From: Rhynchosporium graminicola
Lineage: Eukaryota; Ascomycota; Leotiomycetes; Helotiales; Ploettnerulaceae
Direction of reading: 5' to 3'
NCBI GenBank assembly: GCA_900074885.1
Contig: FJUW01000016.1
Location: forward strand, 658,577-722,576
Length of the DNA stretch: 64,000 nt
Shown here: in pieces, positions 48,601 through 59,307 of the stretch
Position numbering within the stretch: position 1 is the stretch's first letter
Layout: the number at the start of each line of letters is the position of its first letter
The notes under the pieces: generated by a model
Told to the model about the DNA's origin: nothing
The model's input: only the letters and a program-made list of their open reading frames with translations
The model's database searches: none
Program-made: the position numbers and the translations under genes

Positions 48601-51044
48601 TGCTTCTCTGTCTTGATTTCGCTCCGGTTGCATTTTGATATGACACCAACTGGATCTTCAAATCCCCCTCGAATGAACTATCGATGGGATCAGGCTAACT
48701 AAGCACTGGCTGAATTATCAATTCAAGGCGGCAAGAGGAAGCTAGCTCAATAATACATACCCCAGCTAAAACGTCTAACGTTTTCCTCCCAAATACGAGA
48801 TCCCCTCGGTATCGCGATCTTAGTTCAAGATCCGAGGAAGACGGATCCAACACCCAAATCCAGATCTATGATGTTTTGCCAGGCATCATCATGACCAAGC
48901 ACCTGGTATCCTACTCCATTGGTCATATTGCCAGTGAACATTGCCCTGCCAATGAGCTGCATGCTCACGGAGACAGAACTTCACAATACATCAGCGAGGC
49001 CCCATCGGCGTGTGGGAACGTGAGGCGTAATTGGTGATTCGGTCGCAGCGGAAATAGATGAGGAGACCAGGTAGCCCCTCGGATACAGGCACGGGCAATT
49101 TTCCACGGACCTTAAGAATTCCCGATGTAAAGCAAATTTTGCTCATTCTGCAAGGCTCATCTAGGGCGAAAATTGAAGTGAAACATATCGGCAATAAAGT
49201 TGAGAAAGGTTTGAATCATGTCTCTTACGCAACCCCCTCCCTGTCATCAGGAGGCTGTCTAGCCTTTCCTGCCTCAGGGCGAGATGCGGCAGTGTGACCA
49301 TTCCAGGTCCTGGTTCTGATATCATAAAAAGTCATGCTGCATACTAACCTCTCGTCGAGGGGCTAGACAAAGAGGGTACGGCTCGGACATCGTCTGCTTT
49401 TCAGAAGTCGATATCCTAACACAGAGCATTACCACATGCAAGATCAAATTAATCTCAGCAAGTGCCAACATCTTAGTAATGCGCCCGGGTATGCTCAAAC
49501 AAGCAGGAATGGTGACATTGCATGTTTGGAACCTATGTCTCGATATTCGATTGCATACCAGTTGACTTCGGTCATCCATTCCATCCCTTCCCAAAGTCTC
49601 TTACCAGCTATCGCGTTCCACCACCGCCCACTGCAATTAATGTCTCTAGACTCGGCTGCTCAGCGGGTCACCACTGCATACCTGTCTTAGTGCTAGAAGA
49701 CATTTACTGTCCGCAGGTTACAGCCATGCCTTGCCTATGGCCTATATTACAATAAAGTTGCACATGCTGATTCTTAAGACGCAGCAGGGATGAACACAAG
49801 GAAGTGCGAGTGATTGCACGATTACCCGTCGCATATACAGACAGCCACATACTCCCTTCCGTCAGGCAATGTAGGATTTAATCTCTTCTTCGGTGCTTTC
49901 AGGTGGCATTTGATTCCTGATGAAGGGTCGAGCTGCTGTCGGATGCGAGTGGCCCCTCAGCAGGCCTCACCGCATGATCTTTTTAACCTATCTGTTCTTC
50001 AACCCTGTTTCTGTGCTTGCCGTTAATGTCGGAACCATCGAGGGGTCAGATGTCCCTCATGATGACCCAGCAGCTGATAGCAATGCATTAAACTCCGTCT
50101 GTAACAGCAGCCATTCCTCCATGATCTGTGGAGGATGCAGCAGGCATTTCGAGCTGTTCCTTCGCACGGGGATTGCTAAACCAACACGACTGTGATTGCT
50201 CGAAGTATTATGAAGGGAAGCCATGAAACTACCGTCCATATATAAATGTCAAGGACTCCTTCACAGTCCTAAGGTGGTCAATCGAGGAGCCGACCACAAA
50301 GACCCAGATCGAACTTCTGAGGTTCGCTGCGTTTGGAGCTAGGTAATCATAATACGTGGATGGATGGAGACACATCGACATACACCTGTATCTCGTACAA
50401 TAATTTAAACCAAAATATGTACACCAACAGTGCCACTGTGATCGCATAATGTTATTGTACAACAGCCCGCGGAATTAATCGCAGAGTTCGATTGAGGGAG
50501 ACCTGTTACTTTGAATTCTCCGGCCTGCTATAGTGAAGCAGCAATCAGCAACGGAGAGTAGAATGCACAGCGGCAGGCGTTCAACATGCATAAACGTCCG
50601 GATGGTAAAAGGCAAGCAGGTGTAGCATTTCATACACGTGATCCGCGATGGTTTGATCACGTGTGATCAACGGCTCATCCAAATATAGCAGTATACGCTA
50701 GCCTTGGTTTCGGGGTTAACGACGATCCGCCAAGGCTCGGTACGAGATTGAGTCTGAGACTGTTTGTTTAGAGGCATCCCTTTTCGCAACATCATTACAT
50801 TTAGCAATTAATCAACACACCACGCTCGCTCCTTCCGCAATCCCTCGAATCCTTCAATCCACGATTTCGATAGAAGGAGCATTTTAATCATTACGATCTA
50901 TCACTAAACATACTACAGACAATACAGCATTGATCTTACGATCCCCACGCCTCTGGGAAGGCTCCGCCACAACCCACTTCCGTCCTCGAGAATATCAACC
51001 CCAACATCGATACAGAAATCACAGCATACTTCTGGAAGTCCAAG
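42694..51044. other. 8.35-kb region without recognisable genes between divergent cyclin and chs7
   Basis: No frame longer than about 138 codons and none with a domain motif on either strand. Base composition is balanced, unlike RIP-mutated DNA, and no TIRs, LTRs or transposase motifs were noticed. Short simple repeats occur: AGTCC at about 43894-43915, GGTGTA at about 47739-47756, GGGCA at about 48342-48358. It contains the two divergent promoters and may hold long 5' UTRs or non-coding transcripts. The 50800-51044 part directly before chs7 is CT/AC-rich like a leader. Confidence 0.5.
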
Positions 51045-52179
51045 ATGGGGTTCGGAGACTTCGATGCGTTATGCCAGCAGGCGGCGATTCCACTGTGTGC
51101 GGTGGTGGGCAAGATAACTCACATCGCTGGCTCGCACGGTATAGAGGCCGAGTGCTACGCGCGCAACATTGAATTGGCCAACACGATTATTTTTCAAGGC
51201 GCAGCATCATTCATGCACATTGTAGCACTGATTATGACAGTCATAATGATTTTGCATGTCCGCAGTAAATTTACTGCTGTTGGTATGTCTCTGAGATAAC
51301 TTCCAAATCTGCATTTGTAAATTGGAAGTAAACATGGAGGAACTTTCGCTGACGAGACGAAAACAGGCCGCAAGGAGATTACATTCTTCTTCTACATCTA
51401 CATGATGCTGACGTTTGCATCTCTCATCCTCGATTCCGGCGTGGTCTCTCCCGGAAATGATACCTATCCCTACTTCGCCGCCGTCCAAAACGGCCTCACA
51501 TCCGCCCTCTGCGTCTGCCTCCTCATAAATGGATTCGTAGGCTTCCAACTCTATGAAGACGGAACTACATTATCAGTCTGGCTGCTCCGTTCCGTCAGCT
51601 TCGCCTTCTTCATCATCACAGTCCTTGTCTCCCTCGCAACATTCAAATCCTGGGCCGGTTTAGGACCTACGAGAACAGTTGGGTTGTTTGTGGTGCTGTA
51701 CTTGGTTTCCGGGATATCGCTGGTAATTTATGGGGTCATGCAGGTTATTCTGGTTGTCAATACATTACAGGATCGTTGGCCGTTGGGAGATCTGATTTTT
51801 GGCGCTTTCTTCTTGATTATTGGTCAAGTTATCCTTTATGTGTTCAGCTCGCAAATCTGTAATGCGGTGCAGCACTACCTGGATGGGCTTTTCTTTGCTA
51901 CCATCTGCAATTTATTGGCTGTGATGATGGTATACAAAGTTTGTTTTCCTCCATGAATTCCGGAGGGAAGTATTTTGCTGACATATTCGCCAGTACTGGG
52001 ATTCCATTACCCGTGAGGATCTCGAATTCTCCGTCGGTACAAAGCAGAACAATTGGGAAGTCAAAGAACTTCTTCCCGAAGAGGATCGTCGAGCTACAGT
52101 TTATCAAGACGACTACTCTAGCACATATAATCACCAAGCTCATACGAGAAACTCGAATTATGGAGGATTCAATTATTAG
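51045..52179 (+). CDS. chs7: Chitin synthase export chaperone Chs7
   Basis: Three exons (51045-51282, 51367-51938, 51994-52179) give 331 residues. The N-terminus 'MGFGDFDALCQQAAIPLCAV' and 'GIEAECYARNIELANTIIFQ' are highly characteristic of Chs7. Seven membrane helices follow, including 'LTSALCVCLLINGFVGFQLY', 'LVVNTLQDRWPLGDLIFGAF' and 'VQHYLDGLFFATICNLLAVM'. The cytosolic tail has 'YWDSITREDLEFSVGTKQNN', 'WEVKELLPEEDRRATVY' and ends GGFNY. Chs7 resides in the ER membrane and is needed for export of the class IV chitin synthase Chs3 to the cell surface, so it affects cell-wall chitin. All conserved blocks are present. Exon joins keep frame: V-G|R-K-E at the first and Y-K|Y-W-D at the second. 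Confidence 0.96.
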
Positions 52180-52997
52180 AGTACATGTTATCAACCATTC
52201 AACCAAACTCCTAATATCCCCTGGGGTCTGGGATACGATAACACGATCGTCTTTTTGCATGGCGTTGGGTCTGGTTTATTGGGTCGGGTTTGTCCGATCA
52301 ACTGCGTTGATCACTTCTTGTTTGTGGCTTACATAAAACGCATGGCGTATTGTGGGGAATGAGGGGTCTTTCCCACACAGCAGCTTGAATCGTAATGTAT
52401 ACAGTGTACTGGGGCATTCGTTGGATATGATGATGAATTGGGATGGTTGGATCGGAAAATGATCAGATTGGGAACTCGGCGTTTACCCTGCCGCTCTCGC
52501 TGGCATGTATATATTCTCTTCGCTGGAATTAATCTACTTAATTCACAGAACCTAGGATTGATCTTTCCATGATTCCAAATACGCTCACATCTGATCTGGA
52601 GCCTTAGGGTGGAGGAGTCTACTTTCTCCAAAGTGGAGATGTAAACAAACATACCATCCATGTCAAGCGAGGTAGAAAAGGGAGGGTATGAAAGTGACGA
52701 CCTTTAGTTTCAGAAAGCTTGAATCTTCGATTGGTTGATAGAGCGGTAAATTCCTTTTAACATTTTGAACCTTCACTTACAAACGCCATGTATCCATGTA
52801 TCCAGATCTCCAATCGAAACAGTGAGATGTACTGTGATAAGTACTTCTAGTTCTATGCAAATGGGGAATCCAAAATTGCCGCCTTCTTCTTCTACGAAAG
52901 AAGCAGCGCACTGAAATAGCAAAAAGATGCAAAACGTACTCGATCCGCCAAGTGGACATGGAGCTCAAAGAGAAGAAGTGAGAGAGAGGGCAGGTAT
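52180..52997. other. Intergenic region between convergent chs7 and GMC oxidase genes
   Basis: About 0.8 kb that should hold both 3' UTRs. No repeat, RNA gene or coding frame with motifs was seen. Confidence 0.5.
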
Positions 52998-54705
52998 CTA
53001 CAGCCTAGCCTTCCCATCGCCCCTCCATCCAGCCTCATGCGCAATCATCTCCGCGGCCCTCTCTCCAATAGCCAAGACCGTCAACATGGGATTGATACTG
53101 GGCATCGTAGGAAATACACCCGCATCCGCAATCCTTACACCCTTCAATCCCTTGATGCGCAAGTCAGGGTTCACAACAGCCATCTTATCCGTCTCAGCAC
53201 CCATCTTCGTCGTCCCGGCAGGATGGTACACAGTATGTGCTACTCTGCGCCCGTACTCGGATAGCTCTTCGTCAGTCTGGACCTTGGGTCCTGGAGCTAC
53301 TTCTTTGGTGAGCCATTTGGAGAAAGGTTCTTGCTTGGCTACTTCGCGCGCGGCTTTCAGGCCCGCGACGATGGTGGCCGCATCGTAGCCTTCGGGGTCG
53401 GTGAAGTATCTGAAATCAAGAGCAGGTTTGACGGTTGGGTCTGAGGAGGTGAGATAGATGCGTCCACGTGAGCGAGCACGAGGGATGTTGGGTGTCATGC
53501 AGAAAGCGTTGAGTGGTGCTTCGTAACCTAGACGAGCGGTGTTGAGGCAGAAGGGGATTTGGTAGCAGTGCATCATTATGTCTGCGATTGTACCGTCTGG
53601 GATGCGTTTTGGGTTCAAGGCGGGATCGGTGTTGGATGTCGCGGCATCTTTGATCTCGCGGCGGAGGAAGATTCCTGCGTCGGAGTCCATTGTGGTTTGA
53701 GGTGGGACGGGCGCGTTGAGTTCCCACATTATGATGGATTCGGGGTGGTCAATGAGGTTCTCGCCTACACCTGGAAGCTCGTGGATCACTGGGATGGAGA
53801 GATCTTGTAGTTGCTTGGCCGGTCCAATTCCAGAGAGCAAAAGGAGACGGCATGTGTCAACTGCTCCTGCGCAAATAATGGTCTCTGTACGTGGGCTGAT
53901 CCTGTACTTAGTGCCAGATTTGAGGGTAATGTTGATACCAGTAACAGTCTTGCCAGAGACATTGACCTTGCTAACCCAGGCATTGGTGAGGATGGTGAGG
54001 TTTGGTCTCTTCTCCTCGCCGCGGAGAATTGGGTGGAGGTAAGCGACAGAAGCAGAGCTTCGGCGTCCATCGTCTGGGTTGTATGCGATGGAGAAGAAGC
54101 CCACACCTTGTTGCAAACTTCCCGTCTCTCGAATCTCTTTGTTGAAGTCTCGAATAACGGGAATGTCAAGAGCGGTAGAGCAAGACTCGATCCAGTCCTT
54201 GCACACTTGGTTGCGATGCCGCGGGTGGACGGGTTGGATCTGATTTCGGAGGTTGTCCAGAAGACGCGTCATGGTCTTGAAGTCCCACCCCTTGCATCCT
54301 AAGCTCTCCCATATTTTCAGATCGTATTCGAAAGGTCGGAAGGAGATCAGAGTATTGTGCGAGGAGCATCCTCCGAGAACCTTAGCTCTGGAGTGCCGAA
54401 TGTGCGAGTTACCTATAATCCAGTTAGCATATTGAAGAGCAATCGGAGCTTGAAGACTTACCGTTGGGCTGCTCTGTAGTCCCATAGTCGTAGTCGAGGT
54501 CCCCTCCTAGAAGTGTAAGCCATTCCTTCAGCTGCAAGACCTTTTCATTATTAAAGTCGCTTGGGCCGGCCTCGATAAGCAGGACCTTTTTGGTTGGGAG
54601 GTACTCGGATAATCTGCTTGCGATCACACAGCCAGCGGTACCACCGCCGACAATGACATAGTCAAAGTCTTTTGCTTGTTGTGCAGAGAGGAAGTCGGTA
54701 GTCAT
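52998..54705 (-). CDS. GMC-family choline oxidase/dehydrogenase
   Basis: Two exons (54705-54462 and 54412-52998) separated by a 49-bp intron with a CTAAC branch site give 552 residues. The N-terminal FAD motif is '[20 protein letters not shown]'. The GMC signatures '[19 protein letters not shown]' and '[17 protein letters not shown]' follow. The catalytic His/Asn pair sits in '[11 protein letters not shown]' (His about 478) and '[19 protein letters not shown]' (Asn about 522), as in choline oxidase. No signal peptide is seen, so it is intracellular; the C-terminal ARL resembles a PTS1-like tripeptide and could direct it to peroxisomes. Choline oxidases convert choline to betaine aldehyde, and the divergent neighbour encodes a matching aldehyde dehydrogenase, which strongly supports this substrate over other alcohols. 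Confidence 0.88.
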
Positions 54706-56481
54706 GTTGTCGCGTTGGGTAGGCGGGTAGTGGATGTCGAATCAGCTCCGTCACAGAATGCTCTGCAGGTACTTTGTAGCAGGTGAGCTGCGGCTCAGAG
54801 CTGACAATTTTGGTCCTTATCGGCAGATAAGGATTTGAACCCTGAGGCTGATCAGTAAGTCGCGATTGAAGAAGTATTCGGACGTAGAATCCACGGTTGC
54901 AAAGGGTTGGGAAGTGTGCGGAAACGATGGAGGAGCGCTTGTTTGGGATAAGATAAAATCGGTCTAAGAGGGAAGTGGAGAGAGGAGAGGAGAGGAGAGG
55001 AGAGAGAAGAGAAAGCGAAAAGTATAATATCAAGTACTCCGGTACTTGGTCTTGGAACAGAATCTCCGGACATTGGTCCAGGTTCAGGTAAGAAGAAAAA
55101 GGTGCGCCATACACCCGAAGTGCGAGCTTGTCACGATGGCTCCCCTTCCGCCGGTGCGTGTAGCCATGGCGCCCCTGTATCAAAGGCCAAGGCCAACCAA
55201 CCAACCATCAATATCTGAACTGAGTTCTTAGGAGAGAGACCCTGCATCGAAAGGGGCCGATGGCTACAGGATAGGATAGGATAGGATAGGATAGGATAGG
55301 ATAGGATAGGATAGGATAGGATAGGATAGGATAGGATAGGATAGGATAGGATAGGATAGGGTAGGAGAGGAGGCGGTATCTCAATCGCATTGGATGCTTG
55401 GAAGTGGGACGAACGGTTTTGATAGGATCGCCTCGGGCTCAGAGAAGGTTCGAATCTTCGCATGTTGGTGACTTTCTTTGATAGTGGATCCCAGACCAGA
55501 CCCTCCACCCATCTTGATCTGGCCATCCTACCTACCCCACTCTACCCCACCCCCGTCCCACCTCACGCCGGACCCCGACGGGACTCGATCTCGGTGCATT
55601 GTCCAATCATCACGTCATATGTGGTGGATATAGCGGGGTCATTAAGCCGTACCTACCTACAGTACCTAGCTAGGTCCCTCATGCACGATTTGGCAGAAGC
55701 TCGGGCTCAGGTGTCGGGTGTCGGGTCAAGTGTGATGGAGTTAAGCCTTTTTTGGTTTTTACCTCTGCAGAATTCTTCTGGAGATTTCATTCGAAATGGC
55801 TTAATAAGCTCCAACTCACCCGTACCCGTACCGTACAGTACAGTATAGTATTGTATGTAATGGATTGACAGAGAAACTACTCAGTAGCTTCTTGATTTGC
55901 GTTCTATCTCAATCAATACGGAGGTGCCGGGGGGGTAAGGAAGGTTTGGCTCACCGCCCAACGGGCAGAACATGGGATCCGGCTGGGCAGAAAGAAAGCG
56001 GTGAGCCAAACATACTTGGACCAAGAACCCTGATTATCCTTTTCATCTCCTGCAACGCAACATGAGATGAGATGAGAGTTGTGTGATGTTTCAAGTTCAA
56101 AGAATCCTGCGATTTTTCCAGATTCCTCCCCTGTTACTTTCCACTTCACTGCCCGCCAATCCTGAAGCTGGTTTATTTCACATCGTTCACATCAGTGACG
56201 CTGTCTGAGTCGTACAAGCAAGTACTTAGTTCGGAGCTTGGAGCTTGGAGCTTGGCATAGCCGGAGAACATCCACATTGCCCCCGCCGCTCCACTTGGCT
56301 TGCCCGTACGAGGATCTCTACATCTTTCTACTTGGTAGAGCTTCGCGAAATTGCTTCAAGGCTGAATATCGGGCACTGGATCATTGCCTGTAACTCTGCT
56401 TAATCTCAATAGCGTCTTGATCCCTTCGATACCAGAGTTTCGCACCATAGTCCCTTCCCGTACATCAACCGCCAGCCCATC
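54706..56481. promoter_or_regulatory. Shared divergent promoter of the choline-to-betaine gene pair
   Basis: A 1.78-kb divergent region. It contains a GGAGA-type purine array at about 54979-55005, an 18-unit ATAGG microsatellite at 55271-55360, a CTACC-rich part near 55655 and small GTAC/TACAGT repeats near 55830. The last 90 bp before 56482 are pyrimidine-rich. Coordinated expression of both genes is likely given the arrangement, but no specific factor site was identified. Confidence 0.45.
55271..55360. repeat. (ATAGG)18 pentanucleotide microsatellite
   Basis: Eighteen perfect ATAGG units in 90 bp, preceded by a partial AGG. The complement reads CCTAT repeats; both strands stay open through the array in some frames, which creates spurious coding frames. 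Confidence 0.97.
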
Positions 56482-57978
56482 ATGGCATCCTATCCCCTCC
56501 AACAGATCTACTACGACGGCAAAGCCCAAACCACCAAGTCCGGCAGAACATTCAAGACAATCGACCCCTCCACCGCCAAACCCCTAGCAGACGTTCTCAC
56601 TGCCTCACCATCAGACATCGACCTCGCCATCTCCTCGGCTCAAAAAGCATTCCCCTCCTGGTCCCAAACACCACCCATAATCCGGTCCCGCATCCTCCTG
56701 AAAGCAGTCTCCCTCCTACGCTCTCGAAATGATGAAATCGCAAAAGTAGAAACCCACGACACCGGCAAAGCCTTCTCAGAAACCAGCACCGTCGACGTCG
56801 TAACCGGTGCCGATGCGTTAGAATACTTCGCGAATTTGGTAGCGAGTGGAGGACTTAATGGCGAGACAACGCAGTTACGGCCTGATGCGTGGATATATAC
56901 CAAAAAGGAAGCTCTGGGCGTCTGTGCCGGCATAGGCGCCTGGAACTATCCCATCCAGATCGCGTTGTGGAAATCAGCTCCCTGTTTAGCAGCAGGAAAC
57001 TGCATGGTGTACAAACCCTCAGAAGTCACACCTCTCCATGGTCAGATACTAGCACAGATTTACACTGAAGCAGGCGTTCCTCCAGGAGTATTCAATATCG
57101 TGCATGGAGATGGAGCAGTAGGCGGATATTTGACGGGCCATCCTGGAATTGCGAAAGTCAGTTTTACGGGACAGGTTTCGACGGGCCAGAAAGTCGCCGC
57201 TTCAGCTGCTGGGGGAATGAAATACATTACTATGGAACTTGGGGGTAAATCTCCTTGTATAGTCCTCCCAGACGCAGATATCTCCAATGCTGTTGATGGG
57301 GCTATGATGGCGAATTTCTATTCGACCGGCCAAGTCTGCACGAACGGGACTCGAGTCTTCGTACCGCGTTCTCTGAAAGCTCAATTCGAGAAAACGCTTC
57401 TCGAGAAAATGCAATATATACGTTCTCTCGAACCCATGGACCCAAACAGCAATTTCGGCCCCCTAGTCTCGGAAATACATTACAAGAAAGTACTATCTTA
57501 TATCCAGCACGGCATCGATACGGACAAGGCGAGATTGTTATGCGGCGGCGCTTCGAAACCGAAGCAAATACCAGCCGGCTACGAAAACGGCTTCTGGGTC
57601 CAGCCCACAGTCTTCACAGACTGCACAGACGATATGAAAATCGCGCGCGAAGAGATCTTCGGACCCGTTCTCTGCATCTTACCCTACGACACCATCCCCG
57701 AGGTGATTTCCCGTGCAAACGACACGCCAATGGGCCTCGCAGCCGGTGTTTTCGGGAAAGATCTTAATCAGTGCCATGAAGTTATCAGTCAAATGGAAGC
57801 GGGCATTACGTGGATTAACACGTGGGGCGAAAGTCCGGCGGAGATGAGTGTTGGTGGGTGGAAGAAGAGTGGTGTCGGGGTTGAGAATGGACGGAGGGGA
57901 CTAGGGAATTGGATTCGGGAGAAGAGTACGCTGGTGGAGGGGAGTGGGATTGTGGGGACTGTTTTTTCCAAGTTGTAG
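56482..57978 (+). CDS. Betaine aldehyde dehydrogenase
   Basis: A single exon gives 498 residues. Family landmarks are '[20 protein letters not shown]' (cofactor side), '[20 protein letters not shown]', '[14 protein letters not shown]', the general-base Glu in 'MELGGKSP' (about residue 255), the catalytic Cys in '[13 protein letters not shown]' (about 290) and '[14 protein letters not shown]'. The C-terminal '[20 protein letters not shown]' with '[13 protein letters not shown]' is typical of betaine aldehyde dehydrogenases (BetB/ALDH9 group). It oxidises betaine aldehyde to glycine betaine with NAD(P)+. Glycine betaine is an osmoprotectant and a methyl or nitrogen source. The divergent GMC oxidase gene supplies the preceding step. 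The C-terminal SKL would be a canonical peroxisomal PTS1 signal. Confidence 0.95.
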   Translation: MASYPLQQIYYDGKAQTTKSGRTFKTIDPSTAKPLADVLTASPSDIDLAISSAQKAFPSWSQTPPIIRSRILLKAVSLLRSRNDEIAKVETHDTGKAFSETSTVDVVTGADALEYFANLVASGGLNGETTQLRPDAWIYTKKEALGVCAGIGAWNYPIQIALWKSAPCLAAGNCMVYKPSEVTPLHGQILAQIYTEAGVPPGVFNIVHGDGAVGGYLTGHPGIAKVSFTGQVSTGQKVAASAAGGMKYITMELGGKSPCIVLPDADISNAVDGAMMANFYSTGQVCTNGTRVFVPRSLKAQFEKTLLEKMQYIRSLEPMDPNSNFGPLVSEIHYKKVLSYIQHGIDTDKARLLCGGASKPKQIPAGYENGFWVQPTVFTDCTDDMKIAREEIFGPVLCILPYDTIPEVISRANDTPMGLAAGVFGKDLNQCHEVISQMEAGITWINTWGESPAEMSVGGWKKSGVGVENGRRGLGNWIREKSTLVEGSGIVGTVFSKL

Positions 57979-59307
57979 ATTGTAGGTTCGTTTTTTAGGG
58001 ATACCAATTAGAAATTTGATGCTTTACCTTTTCTGGTATACTTTTTGAATTTTGAAGTGAGAGGCCCGCATGGGTTTTGCGATGTACAGTTTGAAGCTAG
58101 TGCCATTTCATTGATTCTATTTACACGTCTGGTTCCCCAAGCGAGGACGAACAGAAAGACCAGGTAGATCCCCTTGCCAACCCGTCCGAGCAAGGCATCC
58201 CACCTCGCCGTATCAGCCCAAACCTGCTCAGTACAGATCAACGATCGATCCTTCCTCCCATGCACCAGCCGATCAATCGATCTTCCCCATCATATCAAGA
58301 AGGCTACATCCAGACAGACGGACCGGACCCGCAGGACAGGCTCGCGAGCAAGCACCAACCATCAATCAATAGGCAATTGGATTCGAAATGAAAGTAAAGA
58401 AAAGAAAAGCAAGCAGGCAGAACAAAAGAGCACCATAGCATACCAGCTCGGAAACTCAGTCCCGTCCCATCCCATCCCATCTCGTAGTGTAGCGTAACAT
58501 CCATCCATCAGATGATCTAACTCGTGATGAATTGAATGAACTGGTCAAGCAATGATGCCGAATGGTGTGAGGAAGTCATAGCCCGCGAGCATACCAAGGA
58601 TATGCTCTCCCCGGCCACCAGAAAGAAAAACAACAGAAAAACAAATGGCATATCGAGGGGTGTGGAATGTAGACGCACAGCGGCTGCAGATCTTCGTCTC
58701 TTGATCTCGGTCTCGATCTCTGAGGAGCTGGGTAATCTGACAACGAGTACAAGAAAGCTGGAAGAGGAAAGAGAAGCGAAGCAAGCACATTGGATTCGTT
58801 AGCGGTGGCGAGTAGGAAGTGTACAGAATTGAAGGTATTGAAGCAAGATTCCTGGTCGCTGAAGAGGGGAGTTGGCAAGGAGCAGCGCCGGAGTAGATCG
58901 GGAATGTGGCGGGTGCGGTTGGTGAATTGGCTGTTTGAAGCGGCAGAGCGGAGAACAACTGTTTGAGGTGGTTGTCAGATGATTCGTGCGTGACTCTAGG
59001 ATGGCGGAGGATAGGAGGGAGGGGGTGAATCGGGGGTACTCTACCATATTGGCAATTGGGAAAAGTGAGTAAGTGTACATAGTTGAAACGTTTTTCGTTC
59101 TGCGAAGGAGTACATCTGGTTGGTTGGAATCACAGCTTGGAACCGAGACGGGTGAGATGGAGCGGAGATGGGATCGAGTCCACCTCTCGCGTCAGGGACT
59201 GGTACAAATTCCTCAATTGAACCATGAGGAAGGAATAGGCCTCAATGACAGGCTAAATGAAATTGTTAGTACTGTACCGCCTTCTTGCAAGACCGCAAGG
59301 AGACAAC
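57979..59307. other. Intergenic region with convergent 3' flanks
   Basis: About 1.3 kb. It holds the 3' UTR of the aldehyde dehydrogenase gene and a (CCCAT)n-like CCCATCCCATCCCATC run near 58464-58480. 59213-59307 may hold a last intron and short last exon of the next minus-strand gene. No other gene was recognised. Confidence 0.5.

Noticed and set aside
55440..55470. GGTTCGAATC, resembling a tRNA T-loop.
   Set aside because: The flanking bases do not form a five-pair T stem and no D arm, anticodon arm or acceptor stem is found upstream.
55131..55526. 131-codon minus-strand frame with a long YPILS repeat.
   Set aside because: It arises from the ATAGG microsatellite, which stays open in several frames.
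58545..58958. 137-codon minus-strand frame upstream of the aldehyde dehydrogenase 3' flank.
   Set aside because: It overlaps several other frames of similar length and has no recognisable motif or consistent codon pattern.
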